Positions 9,298-19,205 are shown, counted from the stretch's first letter. The stretch: 64,000 nucleotides of DNA from Anaerolineales bacterium UBA6055 (GCA_002428985.1 DIYL01000002.1:248001-312000), one strand, 5' to 3'. The notes: a model not told the origin generated them from the letters alone. Numbers and translations: made by a program.

Positions 9298-9333
9298 AAA
9301 GACACAGCATCAAAAAAAATCACTGTGCCTTTT
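9297..9333. terminator. Bidirectional terminator
   Basis: Arms AAAAGACACAG (9297-9307) and CTGTGCCTTTT (9323-9333) pair with one mismatch. They have A/T-rich outer ends, so the stem can terminate both converging genes. Confidence 0.65.
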
Positions 9334-9356
9334 ATTGGTATTTTTAACAGACAGGT

Positions 9357-11552
9357 CTACCGTAGAAACGCTTCGTGTAAGCCACCATCCACACTAAATA
9401 TCTGTCCAGTTGTCTTGCTAAACGCATCAGTGCTCAACAGATATGCAACCTCAGCTTGATCATCAGGCGTAATTGGAGCTTTTGTTAATGTACGTTGTGC
9501 GTAGAAGTTGGCTAGCCGTGACCGTAACATTTCAATATCTTCGTCTTCACTAAAGTCGATACCATATTTTATCAGTGAACTGATAACACGATCGCGTGGG
9601 AACATGTTACTACCTTCAACCACAGTCGCCGGAGCAACTCCATTTACCCGTACGAGTGGCGACAATTCAATTGCCATTTCGCGCACAAGATGATTGACAG
9701 CCGCTTTACTGGTGTCATAAGCCACTGAGCCTGTCTTAGGCACAACAGAATTCGCACTAGTAGTTAACACAAGTGAGCCACGTAAACCTTGTTTTTCCCA
9801 GATTGGACGGGCAGAGTCCGCAACGATATAGCTACCCATCACATTGACATCGAACGTAAATCGCCATTTATCATCCGTGATGTGTCCAGTTTTATCGGGT
9901 GATACAACGACACCTGCTGTCACAATAACATTATCAATCCCACCATATGCCAGCAGAACTTGATCAAAAAATGCCTCGACACTTGCACGATTGGTGATGT
10001 CGACATCTAATCCAATAGCAGAGCCAGAAGCCGAAATACCAGAGCCAGCAACGCCGATTCCCATACCGTAAATGTCTGTCAATTGGTCAGCAGTCGCTTG
10101 TGCAGCATCTGCATTTAGGTCAGCACAAACAACATGTGCGCCCTCTCTAGCGACACGATGCGCTGTTGAAACACCAATACCACTACCAGCACCGATCACG
10201 ACCACAACATTACGTGCTAATGATTTTTCGGGGGGCATCCGGCGTAGTTTAGCTTCTTCTAGTGCCCAGTATTCAATGTCGAAGGCTTCTTGACGGGGCA
10301 ATGCCACATAATCACCAACCGCTTCCGCGCCCTTCATCACAGCGACAGCATTATTATAGAATTCAGCCGTTACCCGTGATTCACTTTTGTTTTTCCCGTA
10401 AGCAATCATGCCGACACCGGGGATTAAAATCACACGTGGGTTGGGGTCGCGAATAGGTGGGCTATCATCGAGTTTGCATTGTTCATAGTATTCAGCGTAG
10501 TCTTCACGGTACTGTTCAATGCCTGCACCGAGCTTATCTAGTAACGCAGTTGCATCTTCCGCCTGTGGATTCCAATCAACCAATAACGGTTTGATTTTTG
10601 TTCGCAAGAAATGATCAGGACAAGATGTGCCCAATTCTGCGAGACGTTCTGCATCGTTGCTATTGACGAATGTCAGACTATCATCGTTATATTGTACCGT
10701 GCCGATAAACTTATTCTGTTGTGAAACCATACCACGCAAAGTCGGCAGAATATCGACCAACAACGCATCACGATCTTCATCGGATAAGGTTTGATATTTT
10801 GCACCACCGAACGTGTCATCCCCTTTATCTTGTTCCTCAAGGTAACGAGCCGCTTTTTCGATTAGGGTCAGTGATAGTTCATAACATTCTTTATCATCAT
10901 CTGCCCAGTTAATTAAACCATGTCCGCCGAGAATTATGCCAACGATGCCCTCATTGGAGTTGATTGTTTCTCGCAAGACCAAGCCTAAGTCAAATCCCGG
11001 TCGTTGCCAATCCACCCATATCACTTCATCACCATAAATTTCTTTGGTCAATTCAGGTCCATTGCTACACGCAGCTACTGCAATCACAGCATTCGGATGG
11101 GTGTGATCCACATGACGATGTGGAATAAATGCATGTAATGGGGTATCAATCGAACTTGCACGAGGATTGAGATTGTAGACACAATGCGGATACATCGCGA
11201 CCATATCATCTTCTACAGGTGTCTTCACACCTTTTTCATCAGCTGCATTATAGATTTCTTGCAATTGCATCACTTTCTTCATATAGAGTGATGCAAAATT
11301 AGCACGCTTTGCAGTCCGCAAATCACCACCAGAACCTTTAACATACATCACATCCACTTCATCACCTGTGAGTGGGTCTGTCATTATAATTTTGCTGGAG
11401 GTGTTACCACCGCCTGTATTGGTGATCCGTTGGTCATCGCCCAAGAGATTCGAGCGATAGACGAGTCGGTCTACCGCATCAAGTGAATTAGCGTGATTAT
11501 CATCCCATAGATATTTTACATGTTTATAGTCTTCTGGTTTAAACAAGTCCAT
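9357..11552 (-). CDS. Bifunctional rhamnulose-1-phosphate aldolase / L-lactaldehyde dehydrogenase (RhaEW type)
   Basis: Fusion of 731 residues. The N-terminal class II aldolase domain (about 1-400) carries GGGNTSSK and a zinc-binding cluster FIPHRHVDHTHP. The C-terminal SDR domain (about 425-731) has the NAD motif VVVIGAGSGIG, a Ser in LTTSANS and the catalytic YDTSK. This architecture is known from RhaEW-type proteins, which split rhamnulose-1-phosphate into dihydroxyacetone phosphate and lactaldehyde and then oxidise the aldehyde. The SDR part has a short Gly/Ser-rich insertion after the second strand (about residues 490-505). Rhamnose isomerase and kinase are not in the window. The divergent GH140-like gene suggests use of deoxy or branched sugars from plant pectin. 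Confidence 0.88.
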   Translation of the reverse strand: MDLFKPEDYKHVKYLWDDNHANSLDAVDRLVYRSNLLGDDQRITNTGGGNTSSKIIMTDPLTGDEVDVMYVKGSGGDLRTAKRANFASLYMKKVMQLQEIYNAADEKGVKTPVEDDMVAMYPHCVYNLNPRASSIDTPLHAFIPHRHVDHTHPNAVIAVAACSNGPELTKEIYGDEVIWVDWQRPGFDLGLVLRETINSNEGIVGIILGGHGLINWADDDKECYELSLTLIEKAARYLEEQDKGDDTFGGAKYQTLSDEDRDALLVDILPTLRGMVSQQNKFIGTVQYNDDSLTFVNSNDAERLAELGTSCPDHFLRTKIKPLLVDWNPQAEDATALLDKLGAGIEQYREDYAEYYEQCKLDDSPPIRDPNPRVILIPGVGMIAYGKNKSESRVTAEFYNNAVAVMKGAEAVGDYVALPRQEAFDIEYWALEEAKLRRMPPEKSLARNVVVVIGAGSGIGVSTAHRVAREGAHVVCADLNADAAQATADQLTDIYGMGIGVAGSGISASGSAIGLDVDITNRASVEAFFDQVLLAYGGIDNVIVTAGVVVSPDKTGHITDDKWRFTFDVNVMGSYIVADSARPIWEKQGLRGSLVLTTSANSVVPKTGSVAYDTSKAAVNHLVREMAIELSPLVRVNGVAPATVVEGSNMFPRDRVISSLIKYGIDFSEDEDIEMLRSRLANFYAQRTLTKAPITPDDQAEVAYLLSTDAFSKTTGQIFSVDGGLHEAFLR

Positions 11553-11764
11553 GGTGCCCCCTTCTTCTCAGTATATTTGATAAATACGATGTCAATTGTT
11601 TGACTACTCAATAAATCAACATCAAACGCATAAAAGATAAACCAAATCCATTCCATTAGTAACATTTTGAAGCAAAACGAAATAAAATGAAAGTGTAAGA
11701 GCATAAAATATGATATTCTTTACAAGGTCTTAATCCAAATTTCACACATAATAAGGAGGGCAGT

Positions 11765-13048
11765 ATGGAACGTATCAAAGTCAGTTCAAATAAGCATTTC
11801 CTCGTTACCGGAGACGATCAACCATTTTTCTGGTTAGCGGATACAGCATGGGAGTTATTTCATCGCTGTACGCTAGACGACATTGCACTATACCTCGATA
11901 ATCGACGCAATAAAGGATTTAATGTCGTCCAGTCTGTTATCCTCGCCGAATTAGACGGCTTGCGTGTACCGAATGCAATTGGCGAAGTTCCTCTGATAGA
12001 TATGGACATCAATAAACCCAATCCAGCTTATTTTGATTTTATTGAACATGTGATTCAAATGGTAGCAGAACGCGACATGTATATGTGTGTCTTGCCAACA
12101 TGGGGAGATAAAGTCACCAACTCTGGTAAAGGCCCGCAGATTTTTAACGAAAGCAATGCGCGAGCCTATGGGCAATTTCTCGGAAAACGCTATCGTAAGC
12201 ATGATAATCTCATCTGGATGAATGGCGGCGACCGCTATGCAGTTGATGAAACAAATGATTATCGTCCAATCTGGCGCGCTCTAGGCGAAGGAATTAAATC
12301 AGAAGCTGACCAAATCATGACATTCCATCCACGTGGTGTAGATGGTTCATCAACGGAGTTTCATCATGATAGCTGGCTCGACTTTAATACATGGCAATCA
12401 ACACATAACGACATCAATGAACCGATCTGGGAGGAAATCTTCGGGGATTGGATGCGGATGCCAACAAAACCAGTGTTGGACAGTGAGCCCTGCTATGAAG
12501 GTATACATATACAATTTGATCCTGCCAATGGGTATTTCACGCCTTATGATATTCGTCGGCGTGTGTATCGGGGTGTATTTGCTGGCGGATGTGGCTTTAC
12601 TTATGGACATAGTTCTATCTGGCAAATGAAATCAGATGAGCATGAATCTGTGCTAGCATCAAGCCGACCTTGGAAAGATTGTCTTGACGATCCAGCTGCA
12701 TTCCAAGTCCATCACCTCAAAGACTTGATGCTATCACGCGAGCCTTATCTTAATCGCATCCCAGATCAGTCATTATTGCTATCCAACTATGCAGATAATC
12801 ACCGTCATGTTCGTGCCACCCGCGAAGGCAATGGTTTATATGTAATGGTCTACATCCCAACACGCTTACAATCAGTACAACTGAATCTACGTCGCTTATC
12901 CGGAGAAACATTTAAAGCCAGTTGGTTCGACCCACGCACAGGAAAAATCACAGAAATAGGTATCTACGGACGACAAGATCATCCAACTTTCACGACACAA
13001 CATAAAGGACCGGATTGGGTGTTATTGATCGATAGCCAAGATAACTAG
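11765..13048 (+). CDS. DUF4038-type glycoside hydrolase (GH140-like)
   Basis: Cytoplasmic TIM-barrel protein of 427 residues with no signal peptide. The start KHFLVTGDDQPFFWLADTAW is the hallmark opening of DUF4038 proteins. The barrel strands carry LIWMNGGD, a plausible acid/base region, and VLDSEPCYEG, where the Glu may be the nucleophile. A small C-terminal beta domain (about 335-427, with WFDPRTGKI) matches the collagen-binding-like domain usually fused to DUF4038. Characterised relatives include GH140 apiosidases acting on rhamnogalacturonan-II, but many members have other substrates. A strong AAGGAGG site precedes the ATG. The GH3 gene follows 62 bp downstream and is probably co-transcribed. 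Confidence 0.8.
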   Translation: MERIKVSSNKHFLVTGDDQPFFWLADTAWELFHRCTLDDIALYLDNRRNKGFNVVQSVILAELDGLRVPNAIGEVPLIDMDINKPNPAYFDFIEHVIQMVAERDMYMCVLPTWGDKVTNSGKGPQIFNESNARAYGQFLGKRYRKHDNLIWMNGGDRYAVDETNDYRPIWRALGEGIKSEADQIMTFHPRGVDGSSTEFHHDSWLDFNTWQSTHNDINEPIWEEIFGDWMRMPTKPVLDSEPCYEGIHIQFDPANGYFTPYDIRRRVYRGVFAGGCGFTYGHSSIWQMKSDEHESVLASSRPWKDCLDDPAAFQVHHLKDLMLSREPYLNRIPDQSLLLSNYADNHRHVRATREGNGLYVMVYIPTRLQSVQLNLRRLSGETFKASWFDPRTGKITEIGIYGRQDHPTFTTQHKGPDWVLLIDSQDN

Positions 13049-13110
13049 TCGCATCTCATACTCGATCACAGTAAACTAATAAAAATAATTTATGAAGAAA
13101 GTTATACCTT

Positions 13111-14895
13111 ATGTCAAAAGAATTCCGAGATTTAAACAACAATGGTCAACTTGACCCATACGAAAATCCTGAACTCCCCATTAAAGAACGCATCGAGGAT
13201 TTGCTGTCGCGCATGACATTAGAAGAAAAAGCCGGCATGATGTTCCAGACCATGGTTATGATGGGAGAAAATGGAACGTTCGACCTCAATGTTGGTGCAT
13301 TTGGTGGTAGTACAATCAGTGAGATGTTCAGTAAACATATGAATACCTTCAATCTGTTGGGGGCTGCCAGCGCCGAACAACTTGCAACATGGCACAATGA
13401 AATCCAGAAATATGCCGAAAACACACGACTCGGCATCCCTGTTACCCTCTCGACCGACCCACGACATAGCTTCACAGATAACCCCGGTGCACATTTACAA
13501 ACCGAAGCCTTCTCGCAATGGCCCGAACCACCAGGATTTGCCGCAATTAATGATGAAGCATTAGTTGAAGAATTCGGTAATATTGCCCGACAGGAATATA
13601 TTGCTGTTGGGCTTCGCTTAGCATTACATCCAATGGCAGACCTCGCGACTGAACCGCGCTGGGCACGAAATAACGGGACATTTGGTGACGATGCCGAGAC
13701 ATCCGGAAAGTTAACAGCGGCTTATATTCGTGGCTTTCAAGGTAGTGACCTCGGCAAAGACAGTGTCGCATGTATGACCAAACACTTCCCCGGTGGTGGT
13801 CCACAAAAAGATGGGGAAGACGCGCATTTCAATTATGGTCGTGAACAAGTCTACCCCGGGGATAACTTCGATTACCATTTAATTCCATTCCATTATGCAT
13901 TTGAAGCCAAAACCGCTCAGATTATGCCCTACTACGGGATGCCAATCGGCACCGAACATGAAGAAGTTGGATTTGCATTTAGCAAGGGGATTATCACCAA
14001 CCTACTCCGCGAAAAATATGAATTCGACGGTGTCGTCTGCACAGATTGGGGACTCGTTACCGATGCCAACATGGGAGGACGCATATTCCCAGCGAGAGCA
14101 TGGGGTGTTGAAGACCTAACCCCGCTTGAGCGCGTCAAAAAATTATTAGATGCTGGCGTCGATCAACTCGGTGGTGAACAATGTCCAGAGCACATTATCG
14201 AGCTGGTCAAAAGTGGACAAGTATCCGAAGCACGGATTGACGAATCAGTTCGTCGCTTACTCCGCGATAAGTTCCGGCTTGGTTTATTTGACGACCCATA
14301 TGTTGATGTGGAGCATGCTAAGCATATTGTCGGTAATTCGGCGTTTCGTGCGGCTGGTAGTCTTGCCCAACGTAAATCTATTGTGCTCCTCAAAAATCAA
14401 GAGAATCGCCTCCCCTTATCTGGTCGTCCAAAACTATATGTTGAAGGCATCGCATCAGAGATTGCTCAACAATATGGAGATGTTGTTGACACAGTTGATG
14501 ATGCAGATTTTGCGATTTTGCGCCTGAAAACACCCTATGAACCTCGCAACGAGTTCCTCTTGCAACAGTTCTTCCATGAAGGTAGCCTCGAATTTCCTAA
14601 TGAAGAAAAAGTACGCATTTTGTCTATCTGTGATGCTGTGCCAACAATTGTCGATATTTACCTTGAACGTGCAGCCGTTATTCCAGAGATCGCTGAACAC
14701 GTTGTCGGACTCACAGCAAATTTTGGTGCAAGTGCCGATGCGGTCTTAGACATCATTTTTGGACGTTTTCATCCCACAGCGAAACTCCCCTTCGAGTTAC
14801 CATCATCAATGGAAGCAGTGGTTGCCCAACGCTCTGATATGCCATCTGATTCTGAAAATCCGCTGTTTGCATATGGGTTCGGCTTAACATATTAG
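13111..14895 (+). CDS. Cytoplasmic GH3 family glycosidase
   Basis: Family GH3 beta-glycosidase of 594 residues. The N-terminal (beta/alpha)8 domain shows LLSRMTLEEKAGMM, MTKHFPGGG and the nucleophile Asp312 in VVCTDWGL. A second alpha/beta sandwich domain (about 415-594) ends in FAYGFGLTY. No signal peptide is present, so it should act on imported oligosaccharides or glycosides. The first residues, EFRDLNNNGQLDPYENP, resemble an EF-hand-like calcium loop seen at the N-terminus of this GH3 subgroup. The second domain is shorter than in many GH3 enzymes, and no FnIII domain follows. It likely works with the upstream GH140-like enzyme. Confidence 0.92.
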   Translation: MSKEFRDLNNNGQLDPYENPELPIKERIEDLLSRMTLEEKAGMMFQTMVMMGENGTFDLNVGAFGGSTISEMFSKHMNTFNLLGAASAEQLATWHNEIQKYAENTRLGIPVTLSTDPRHSFTDNPGAHLQTEAFSQWPEPPGFAAINDEALVEEFGNIARQEYIAVGLRLALHPMADLATEPRWARNNGTFGDDAETSGKLTAAYIRGFQGSDLGKDSVACMTKHFPGGGPQKDGEDAHFNYGREQVYPGDNFDYHLIPFHYAFEAKTAQIMPYYGMPIGTEHEEVGFAFSKGIITNLLREKYEFDGVVCTDWGLVTDANMGGRIFPARAWGVEDLTPLERVKKLLDAGVDQLGGEQCPEHIIELVKSGQVSEARIDESVRRLLRDKFRLGLFDDPYVDVEHAKHIVGNSAFRAAGSLAQRKSIVLLKNQENRLPLSGRPKLYVEGIASEIAQQYGDVVDTVDDADFAILRLKTPYEPRNEFLLQQFFHEGSLEFPNEEKVRILSICDAVPTIVDIYLERAAVIPEIAEHVVGLTANFGASADAVLDIIFGRFHPTAKLPFELPSSMEAVVAQRSDMPSDSENPLFAYGFGLTY

Positions 14896-14906
14896 TGAAT
14901 ATCATT

Positions 14907-14943
14907 TGTAGGAGTGAGCCGTTATAAATATGCCACTCCTACA
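14907..14943. terminator. Hairpin between convergent genes
   Basis: A perfect 10-bp stem, TGTAGGAGTG with CACTCCTACA, closes a 17-nt loop between the GH3 gene and the PhzF gene. It is likely a bidirectional terminator. Confidence 0.6.
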
Positions 14944-14952
14944 TTGAGAAAA

Positions 14953-15864
14953 TTATTCGTCAGCAAGTACGAGTGTGCCATATCCCATATAAACACTTGT
15001 ACCACCGATCACAATGTCAGTGAAGTCATCCCCATCAACACCAATATGGATATTGATAAAACTCGGGCGCCCCATTTCTATACCCTGTTCACTAACCATA
15101 TCTCCCGCAGGTACGAGCCCATATTTGACTAAATACGCCCCAAGTGGTCCACTGGCAGCCCCTGTCGCAGGATCTTCTGGTATACCAAAGGCTGGGGCAA
15201 ACATACGACTATGTACTGTCGAGCCATCGTATTGTGTTTCTGTTGTGACCACAAAGACTTGTTCAGCATTTGTTCCTTTGAGATGCTCAGACCACAAATC
15301 CAAACGCAGATTAACATTGCCAATCGCTTCCAACGAATTAACCACAACATATAAAAATGGCACACCTGTCGTCACAACCTGTACAGGCACATCAGGATGT
15401 AAATCGTCTATCGATAGCGATAACATATCAGCAATGAGTTGCTTATCCTCATGAATATCGAGAAACTCCGGCAATGGTTGACGCATGAGGATATTCGTCG
15501 GTTGATTTCCTGAGTCGGCTTGTACAGTGACTTGAATTGGACCAACACCCTCTTCAAATGTCACAATCTTTTCGCCGTTGATGTCACCCAGCATATTTTG
15601 ATGTGCCAGCAGATAGCCAGTCCCTACTGTCGGATGACCCGCCATCGGCATTTCTGTTGCAGGTGTGAAAATCCGAACCCGAAAGTCATTTTCTGGATCT
15701 TCAGGAGGGAAAACAAAAGTGATTTCGGCGAGATTGAGTTCTTTAGCAATCCGTTGCATGGTGGCTTGTGTTAAATCAGCAGGTGGCGATGTAAAGACAG
15801 CCAGTTGATTGCCACCAAACGGTTGATTCGTGAATACATCCAACAGATGATAGTGTAGTTCCAT
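14953..15864 (-). CDS. PhzF family isomerase/epimerase-like protein
   Basis: A protein of 303 residues with the two-lobed diaminopimelate-epimerase-like fold of PhzF. Motifs include the opening LLDVFTNQPFGGNQLAVF, the catalytic Glu in LNLAEITFV, GHPTVGTGYLL, and the C-terminal EDPATGAASGPLGAYL. PhzF itself isomerises a phenazine precursor, but no other phenazine genes occur here. Most genomic PhzF-like proteins have unknown substrates. GGAGGAAA lies 6 nt before the ATG. The gene is monocistronic. Confidence 0.9.
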   Translation of the reverse strand: MELHYHLLDVFTNQPFGGNQLAVFTSPPADLTQATMQRIAKELNLAEITFVFPPEDPENDFRVRIFTPATEMPMAGHPTVGTGYLLAHQNMLGDINGEKIVTFEEGVGPIQVTVQADSGNQPTNILMRQPLPEFLDIHEDKQLIADMLSLSIDDLHPDVPVQVVTTGVPFLYVVVNSLEAIGNVNLRLDLWSEHLKGTNAEQVFVVTTETQYDGSTVHSRMFAPAFGIPEDPATGAASGPLGAYLVKYGLVPAGDMVSEQGIEMGRPSFINIHIGVDGDDFTDIVIGGTSVYMGYGTLVLADE

Positions 15865-16034
15865 ATATAGTTTCCTCCGGTATCAGTTACAAACATGCAC
15901 AGCATCATGATATTGTAAATCAAACACTCATGATTGTGTGTTTTTGCGGTACTTAACTTAATATCGCTAATTTACCTGTCCATTGATACAGTAGAAGGCA
16001 ATAAATTCGTTTTTGTTTTATACGAGAAAATCCT

Positions 16035-16745
16035 ATGGACGATCAAACCCGCGCCTACCTCAACCAAATCAACCGAGATTTTTATGCTGTCACTGCACAA
16101 GAATTTAATGCAACCCGTGGTCGCGCATGGGCAGGCTGGGAAAGACTAGCTCAAGCAATTGACTTACCAATTGAATCAATATTGGATGTCGGATGTGGCA
16201 ACGGAAGGTTCGGGGTATTTATGGCAGAGCAACAATCAACCCCATTTCTCTATCATGGCGTAGACAATAGCGACAAACTCCTTACATATGCCACGAATAC
16301 GCTAAAAAACTACGAGCACATCACAACTACTATGACAAAGCAAGATGTAATCCTTGGTGCGTTACCAGAAGGCGAGTTCGAGTTAGTTGTCTTGTTTGGT
16401 GTTATCCATCATGTCCCTGGCTTTGCACAACGTCTCGATTTCATTAAAGCCCTAACAGATAGAGTGAAAACAGGGGGTTATCTCGCATTTGCAGCATGGC
16501 GATTTTACGAACAAGATCGTTTTCGTAAGCGGATCGTTGAATGGGAGGATATAGATGTTGAAAAACACGACTATCTACTCGATTGGCGACGCGGTAAACG
16601 CGCATTACGTTACTGTCACTATGTTGACGATGCAGAACACGACCGTTTAATTGATGCAACAGGCTGTGAAGTAATCGCAGATTATCGAGCGGATGGATCA
16701 ACTGCGGATTTGAATCGGTACACAGTATTAAAGAAGCTGTCATGA
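16035..16745 (+). CDS. Class I SAM methyltransferase, Trm9/ALKBH8-like
   Basis: A methyltransferase of 236 residues. The SAM-binding motif I is ILDVGCGNGRFGVF, and motif II/III follows at YHGVDNSDKLL. The active-site region has LFGVIHHVPG. The opening pattern, DFYAVTAQEFNATRGRAWAGW just before motif I, is like that of Trm9/ALKBH8-type enzymes, which methylate modified wobble uridines in eukaryotic tRNA. That likeness is suggestive only; bacterial members are largely untested. The ATG at 16035 is chosen because the alignable domain starts right there. Its neighbours are unrelated. Confidence 0.8.
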   Translation: MDDQTRAYLNQINRDFYAVTAQEFNATRGRAWAGWERLAQAIDLPIESILDVGCGNGRFGVFMAEQQSTPFLYHGVDNSDKLLTYATNTLKNYEHITTTMTKQDVILGALPEGEFELVVLFGVIHHVPGFAQRLDFIKALTDRVKTGGYLAFAAWRFYEQDRFRKRIVEWEDIDVEKHDYLLDWRRGKRALRYCHYVDDAEHDRLIDATGCEVIADYRADGSTADLNRYTVLKKLS

Positions 16746-16775
16746 TATATCTGTGCCAACCATTATCGAAAGATC

Positions 16776-17435
16776 TCAAAATTGAATTGATAATAACTCG
16801 GCTATTTCACTGATCGTATGGTCTGGCGAAAAACTGAGATTATCTGGCCAAGGGCGATGTCGCTTTACCCACACTGATGTTATACCTACATTGTAGGCGC
16901 CTGCTATATCTGTTTGAGGGTTATCACCAATAAAAACACAGTGTTCAGCATCAATGTTTAAGCGTTGTAAAGCTCGCAAGTAAATTTCAGCATCCGGCTT
17001 ACTAATGCCCTCTTCGCCTGATACAAGGATAGTTTCCATCCAGTTTGATAAATCGGTACCCGAAATTTTTGCCCGTTGTGAACGACTTGACCCATTGGTT
17101 ATGATACCGAGTTTATAGCCTTGCCTTTTTAATTGATTCAGAGTGTCTTCTACATCAACGAAAGTCTGACAGTTTTTCCAAGCATTATCATAAAAGTCGG
17201 CAATTAAACTCTCTACAGACCATGATATATTGAATTCCTCAATCAGTGTCTGAAATAGTTGTTCCTTATCTGCATAACCATTCTGATCCAATTCTAGAAA
17301 ACGACTTTGGTAAGCACCATAAGTATATTGTTTATCTAATCCCAAACGAACAAATTGATCTTTAATGAATAGTTTGATTGTTGCTGTACGGTCAATCAGT
17401 GTTTCATCAAGATCAAATATAAATGCCTGTACCAT
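16776..17435 (-). CDS. HAD family hydrolase
   Basis: HAD-IA phosphatase of 219 residues. Motif I is AFIFDLDETLID (nucleophile and general-acid Asp), motif II is IITNGSS, the motif III Lys lies in GISKPDAEIY, and motif IV is FIGDNPQTDIAG. A four-helix cap lies between motifs I and II. The start at 17435 (MVQAFIF) has AAGGAG 7 nt upstream. The frame stays open another 15 codons, but that extension has no ribosome site and is poorly protein-like. The substrate is unknown; relatives act on nucleotides, sugar phosphates or pyrophosphate. Confidence 0.9.
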   Translation of the reverse strand: MVQAFIFDLDETLIDRTATIKLFIKDQFVRLGLDKQYTYGAYQSRFLELDQNGYADKEQLFQTLIEEFNISWSVESLIADFYDNAWKNCQTFVDVEDTLNQLKRQGYKLGIITNGSSRSQRAKISGTDLSNWMETILVSGEEGISKPDAEIYLRALQRLNIDAEHCVFIGDNPQTDIAGAYNVGITSVWVKRHRPWPDNLSFSPDHTISEIAELLSIQF

Positions 17436-17618
17436 ATGACTACTCCTTAACGAGAAACAGAAGTATACAAAGCATAACAAATAGCATTGGTTAGAGTAAC
17501 AATGAGAATTGCGATTCTATGATATATTCACAAGAGTTAATGCATTTCCCCTGCGATATTTTGAGGCTTGTCTTGTACAATCTACACCATGTTTGAACAA
17601 GCAATCTAAAGGAATACC

Positions 17619-18929
17619 ATGACCCAATTGAATATCGGAATCATCGGAGCAGGCGCAACTGGTCTTGCAGCAGCTTGGGATTTTGCCAATGCTGGACACA
17701 CAGTCACAATCTATGAAGCAGGTGATCGTGTTGGTGGATTAGCGGCGGGCTTCAAAGATGAAAACTGGGATTGGACACTCGAAAAATTCTATCACCATTG
17801 GTTCACAACCGATGATGATCTTTTAACACTCGCCGAAGAGATGGGTGTACGTGACAAGGTTATCTTTCCTCGCCCGAAAACAAGTTACTGGATTGATGGC
17901 AAACCTGTCCGTAGCGAGATTTCACCCTCTGCATTATTTCTGCCTGTTTCACTACCAGCAACCATCCGCATGGGATTAGGTGGCATTTTTGTCAAGCTGT
18001 CTCCCTACTGGAAACCATTTGAGAAAATCACAGCGGATAAGTGGATGCGTCGTTGGATGGGTAACGAAGCTTACGAGAAATTCTTTAAACCCTTGTTGAT
18101 TGGGAAATTTGCCGAACAATACGATCAAGTTCCGATGTCATTTATGTGGGCACGCATCGTTAAACGCACACTAAAACTGGGTACATACATCGGCGGGTTT
18201 CAGGCATTTTTAGACGAGCTAGGCAAACAATTAGAAGCTAAAGGTGTCACCATTGACCTGAATACACGCGTTGAAAATATCGCCAAAGAAGATGGCAAGC
18301 CAACCTTACAAGTCAACGGGCAACCCCAATCTTTTGACCTTGTTCTCAGCACAACTTCACCCAAACTCATGCTCAAGTTGACAGAGGGACTCGAATCAAC
18401 GCCCTATGGCAAACAAGTGGCTAATCTCAAAAGTATCGGCGGATTATGCGTCGTCCTCGCACTCAAAACACCACTGATGCAAGATGATACGTATTGGCTC
18501 AATCTGCCTGCAAACACAGCAGACAAATCGAAAAGTGACTTTCCATTTTTAGCGTTGGTCGAACATACTAACTTCTTGCCTCGTGAACATTATGGTGATG
18601 ATCATATTATTTACTGTGGTGATTATGTGCCAGCCGATCATGAGTATTTCACAATGAGTGAAGAGGATCTTGTCGAACGATTTTTACCCGCGTTGAAAAA
18701 AATCAACCCAAATTTTGAAAAAGATTGGATACGCAAATGGTGGGTATGGCGCGCACCCTATGCTCAACCCGTACCAGAACTAAACCATAGTGAGAAAATC
18801 CCAGCACTCAAGACTCCGATTGACGGTGTGTACTGGGCGAGTATGTCACAAGTTTATCCGTGGGATCGAGGCACAAACTATGCTGTAGAATTAGGGCGGC
18901 GCGTCGCTCGTGAAGCAATGTCTGTCTGA
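17619..18929 (+). CDS. FAD-dependent oxidoreductase (protoporphyrinogen oxidase/UGM-like)
   Basis: Flavoprotein of 436 residues with the Rossmann motif IGIIGAGATGLAAAWDFA, the acidic strand-end YEAGDRVGGLA and a C-terminal FAD contact near RGTNYAVELGRRVA. The middle segment (WMRRWMGNEAYEKFFKPLL) resembles NAD(P)/FAD-dependent oxidoreductases often found with polysaccharide genes and distantly related to UDP-galactopyranose mutase and protoporphyrinogen oxidase. No sugar-nucleotide or haem gene lies next to it, so the substrate is open. It starts at ATG 17619 with an AAAGGA-like site. Confidence 0.8.
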   Translation: MTQLNIGIIGAGATGLAAAWDFANAGHTVTIYEAGDRVGGLAAGFKDENWDWTLEKFYHHWFTTDDDLLTLAEEMGVRDKVIFPRPKTSYWIDGKPVRSEISPSALFLPVSLPATIRMGLGGIFVKLSPYWKPFEKITADKWMRRWMGNEAYEKFFKPLLIGKFAEQYDQVPMSFMWARIVKRTLKLGTYIGGFQAFLDELGKQLEAKGVTIDLNTRVENIAKEDGKPTLQVNGQPQSFDLVLSTTSPKLMLKLTEGLESTPYGKQVANLKSIGGLCVVLALKTPLMQDDTYWLNLPANTADKSKSDFPFLALVEHTNFLPREHYGDDHIIYCGDYVPADHEYFTMSEEDLVERFLPALKKINPNFEKDWIRKWWVWRAPYAQPVPELNHSEKIPALKTPIDGVYWASMSQVYPWDRGTNYAVELGRRVAREAMSV

Positions 18930-19052
18930 CGCATCAACATTTGATAGACATAGGAGTGACATAATGAATATAAAAAGTATTTGATAGTTCTAAAGCCGAG
19001 AAATCATTGAGCTAACATCGGGTTTCAATCCGGTTTAAGCCTGTTAATTAAG

Positions 19053-19082
19053 TTGCATCACAACTTGGATTCGCAGTATACT
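19053..19082 (+). promoter_or_regulatory. Putative promoter of the cyclase operon
   Basis: TTGCAT at 19053-19058 and TATACT at 19077-19082, with an 18-bp spacer, lie 124 bp before the first cyclase start. Four of six and five of six consensus bases match. Confidence 0.35.
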
Positions 19083-19205
19083 GTTAATATTCAAATGTTA
19101 AGTCTATTCCTCATTTGTTGTAAAACAATGGTTTAATTTTAGATTCGGTTTGAGATACACTTCCGGCGATACAACAATGAGCTATAAGTGGGGTAACAAA
19201 ACTGC

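Noticed and set aside
14953..15864. Phenazine biosynthesis gene
   Set aside because: The PhzF-like protein stands alone with no other phenazine gene, and most family members are not involved in phenazine synthesis.
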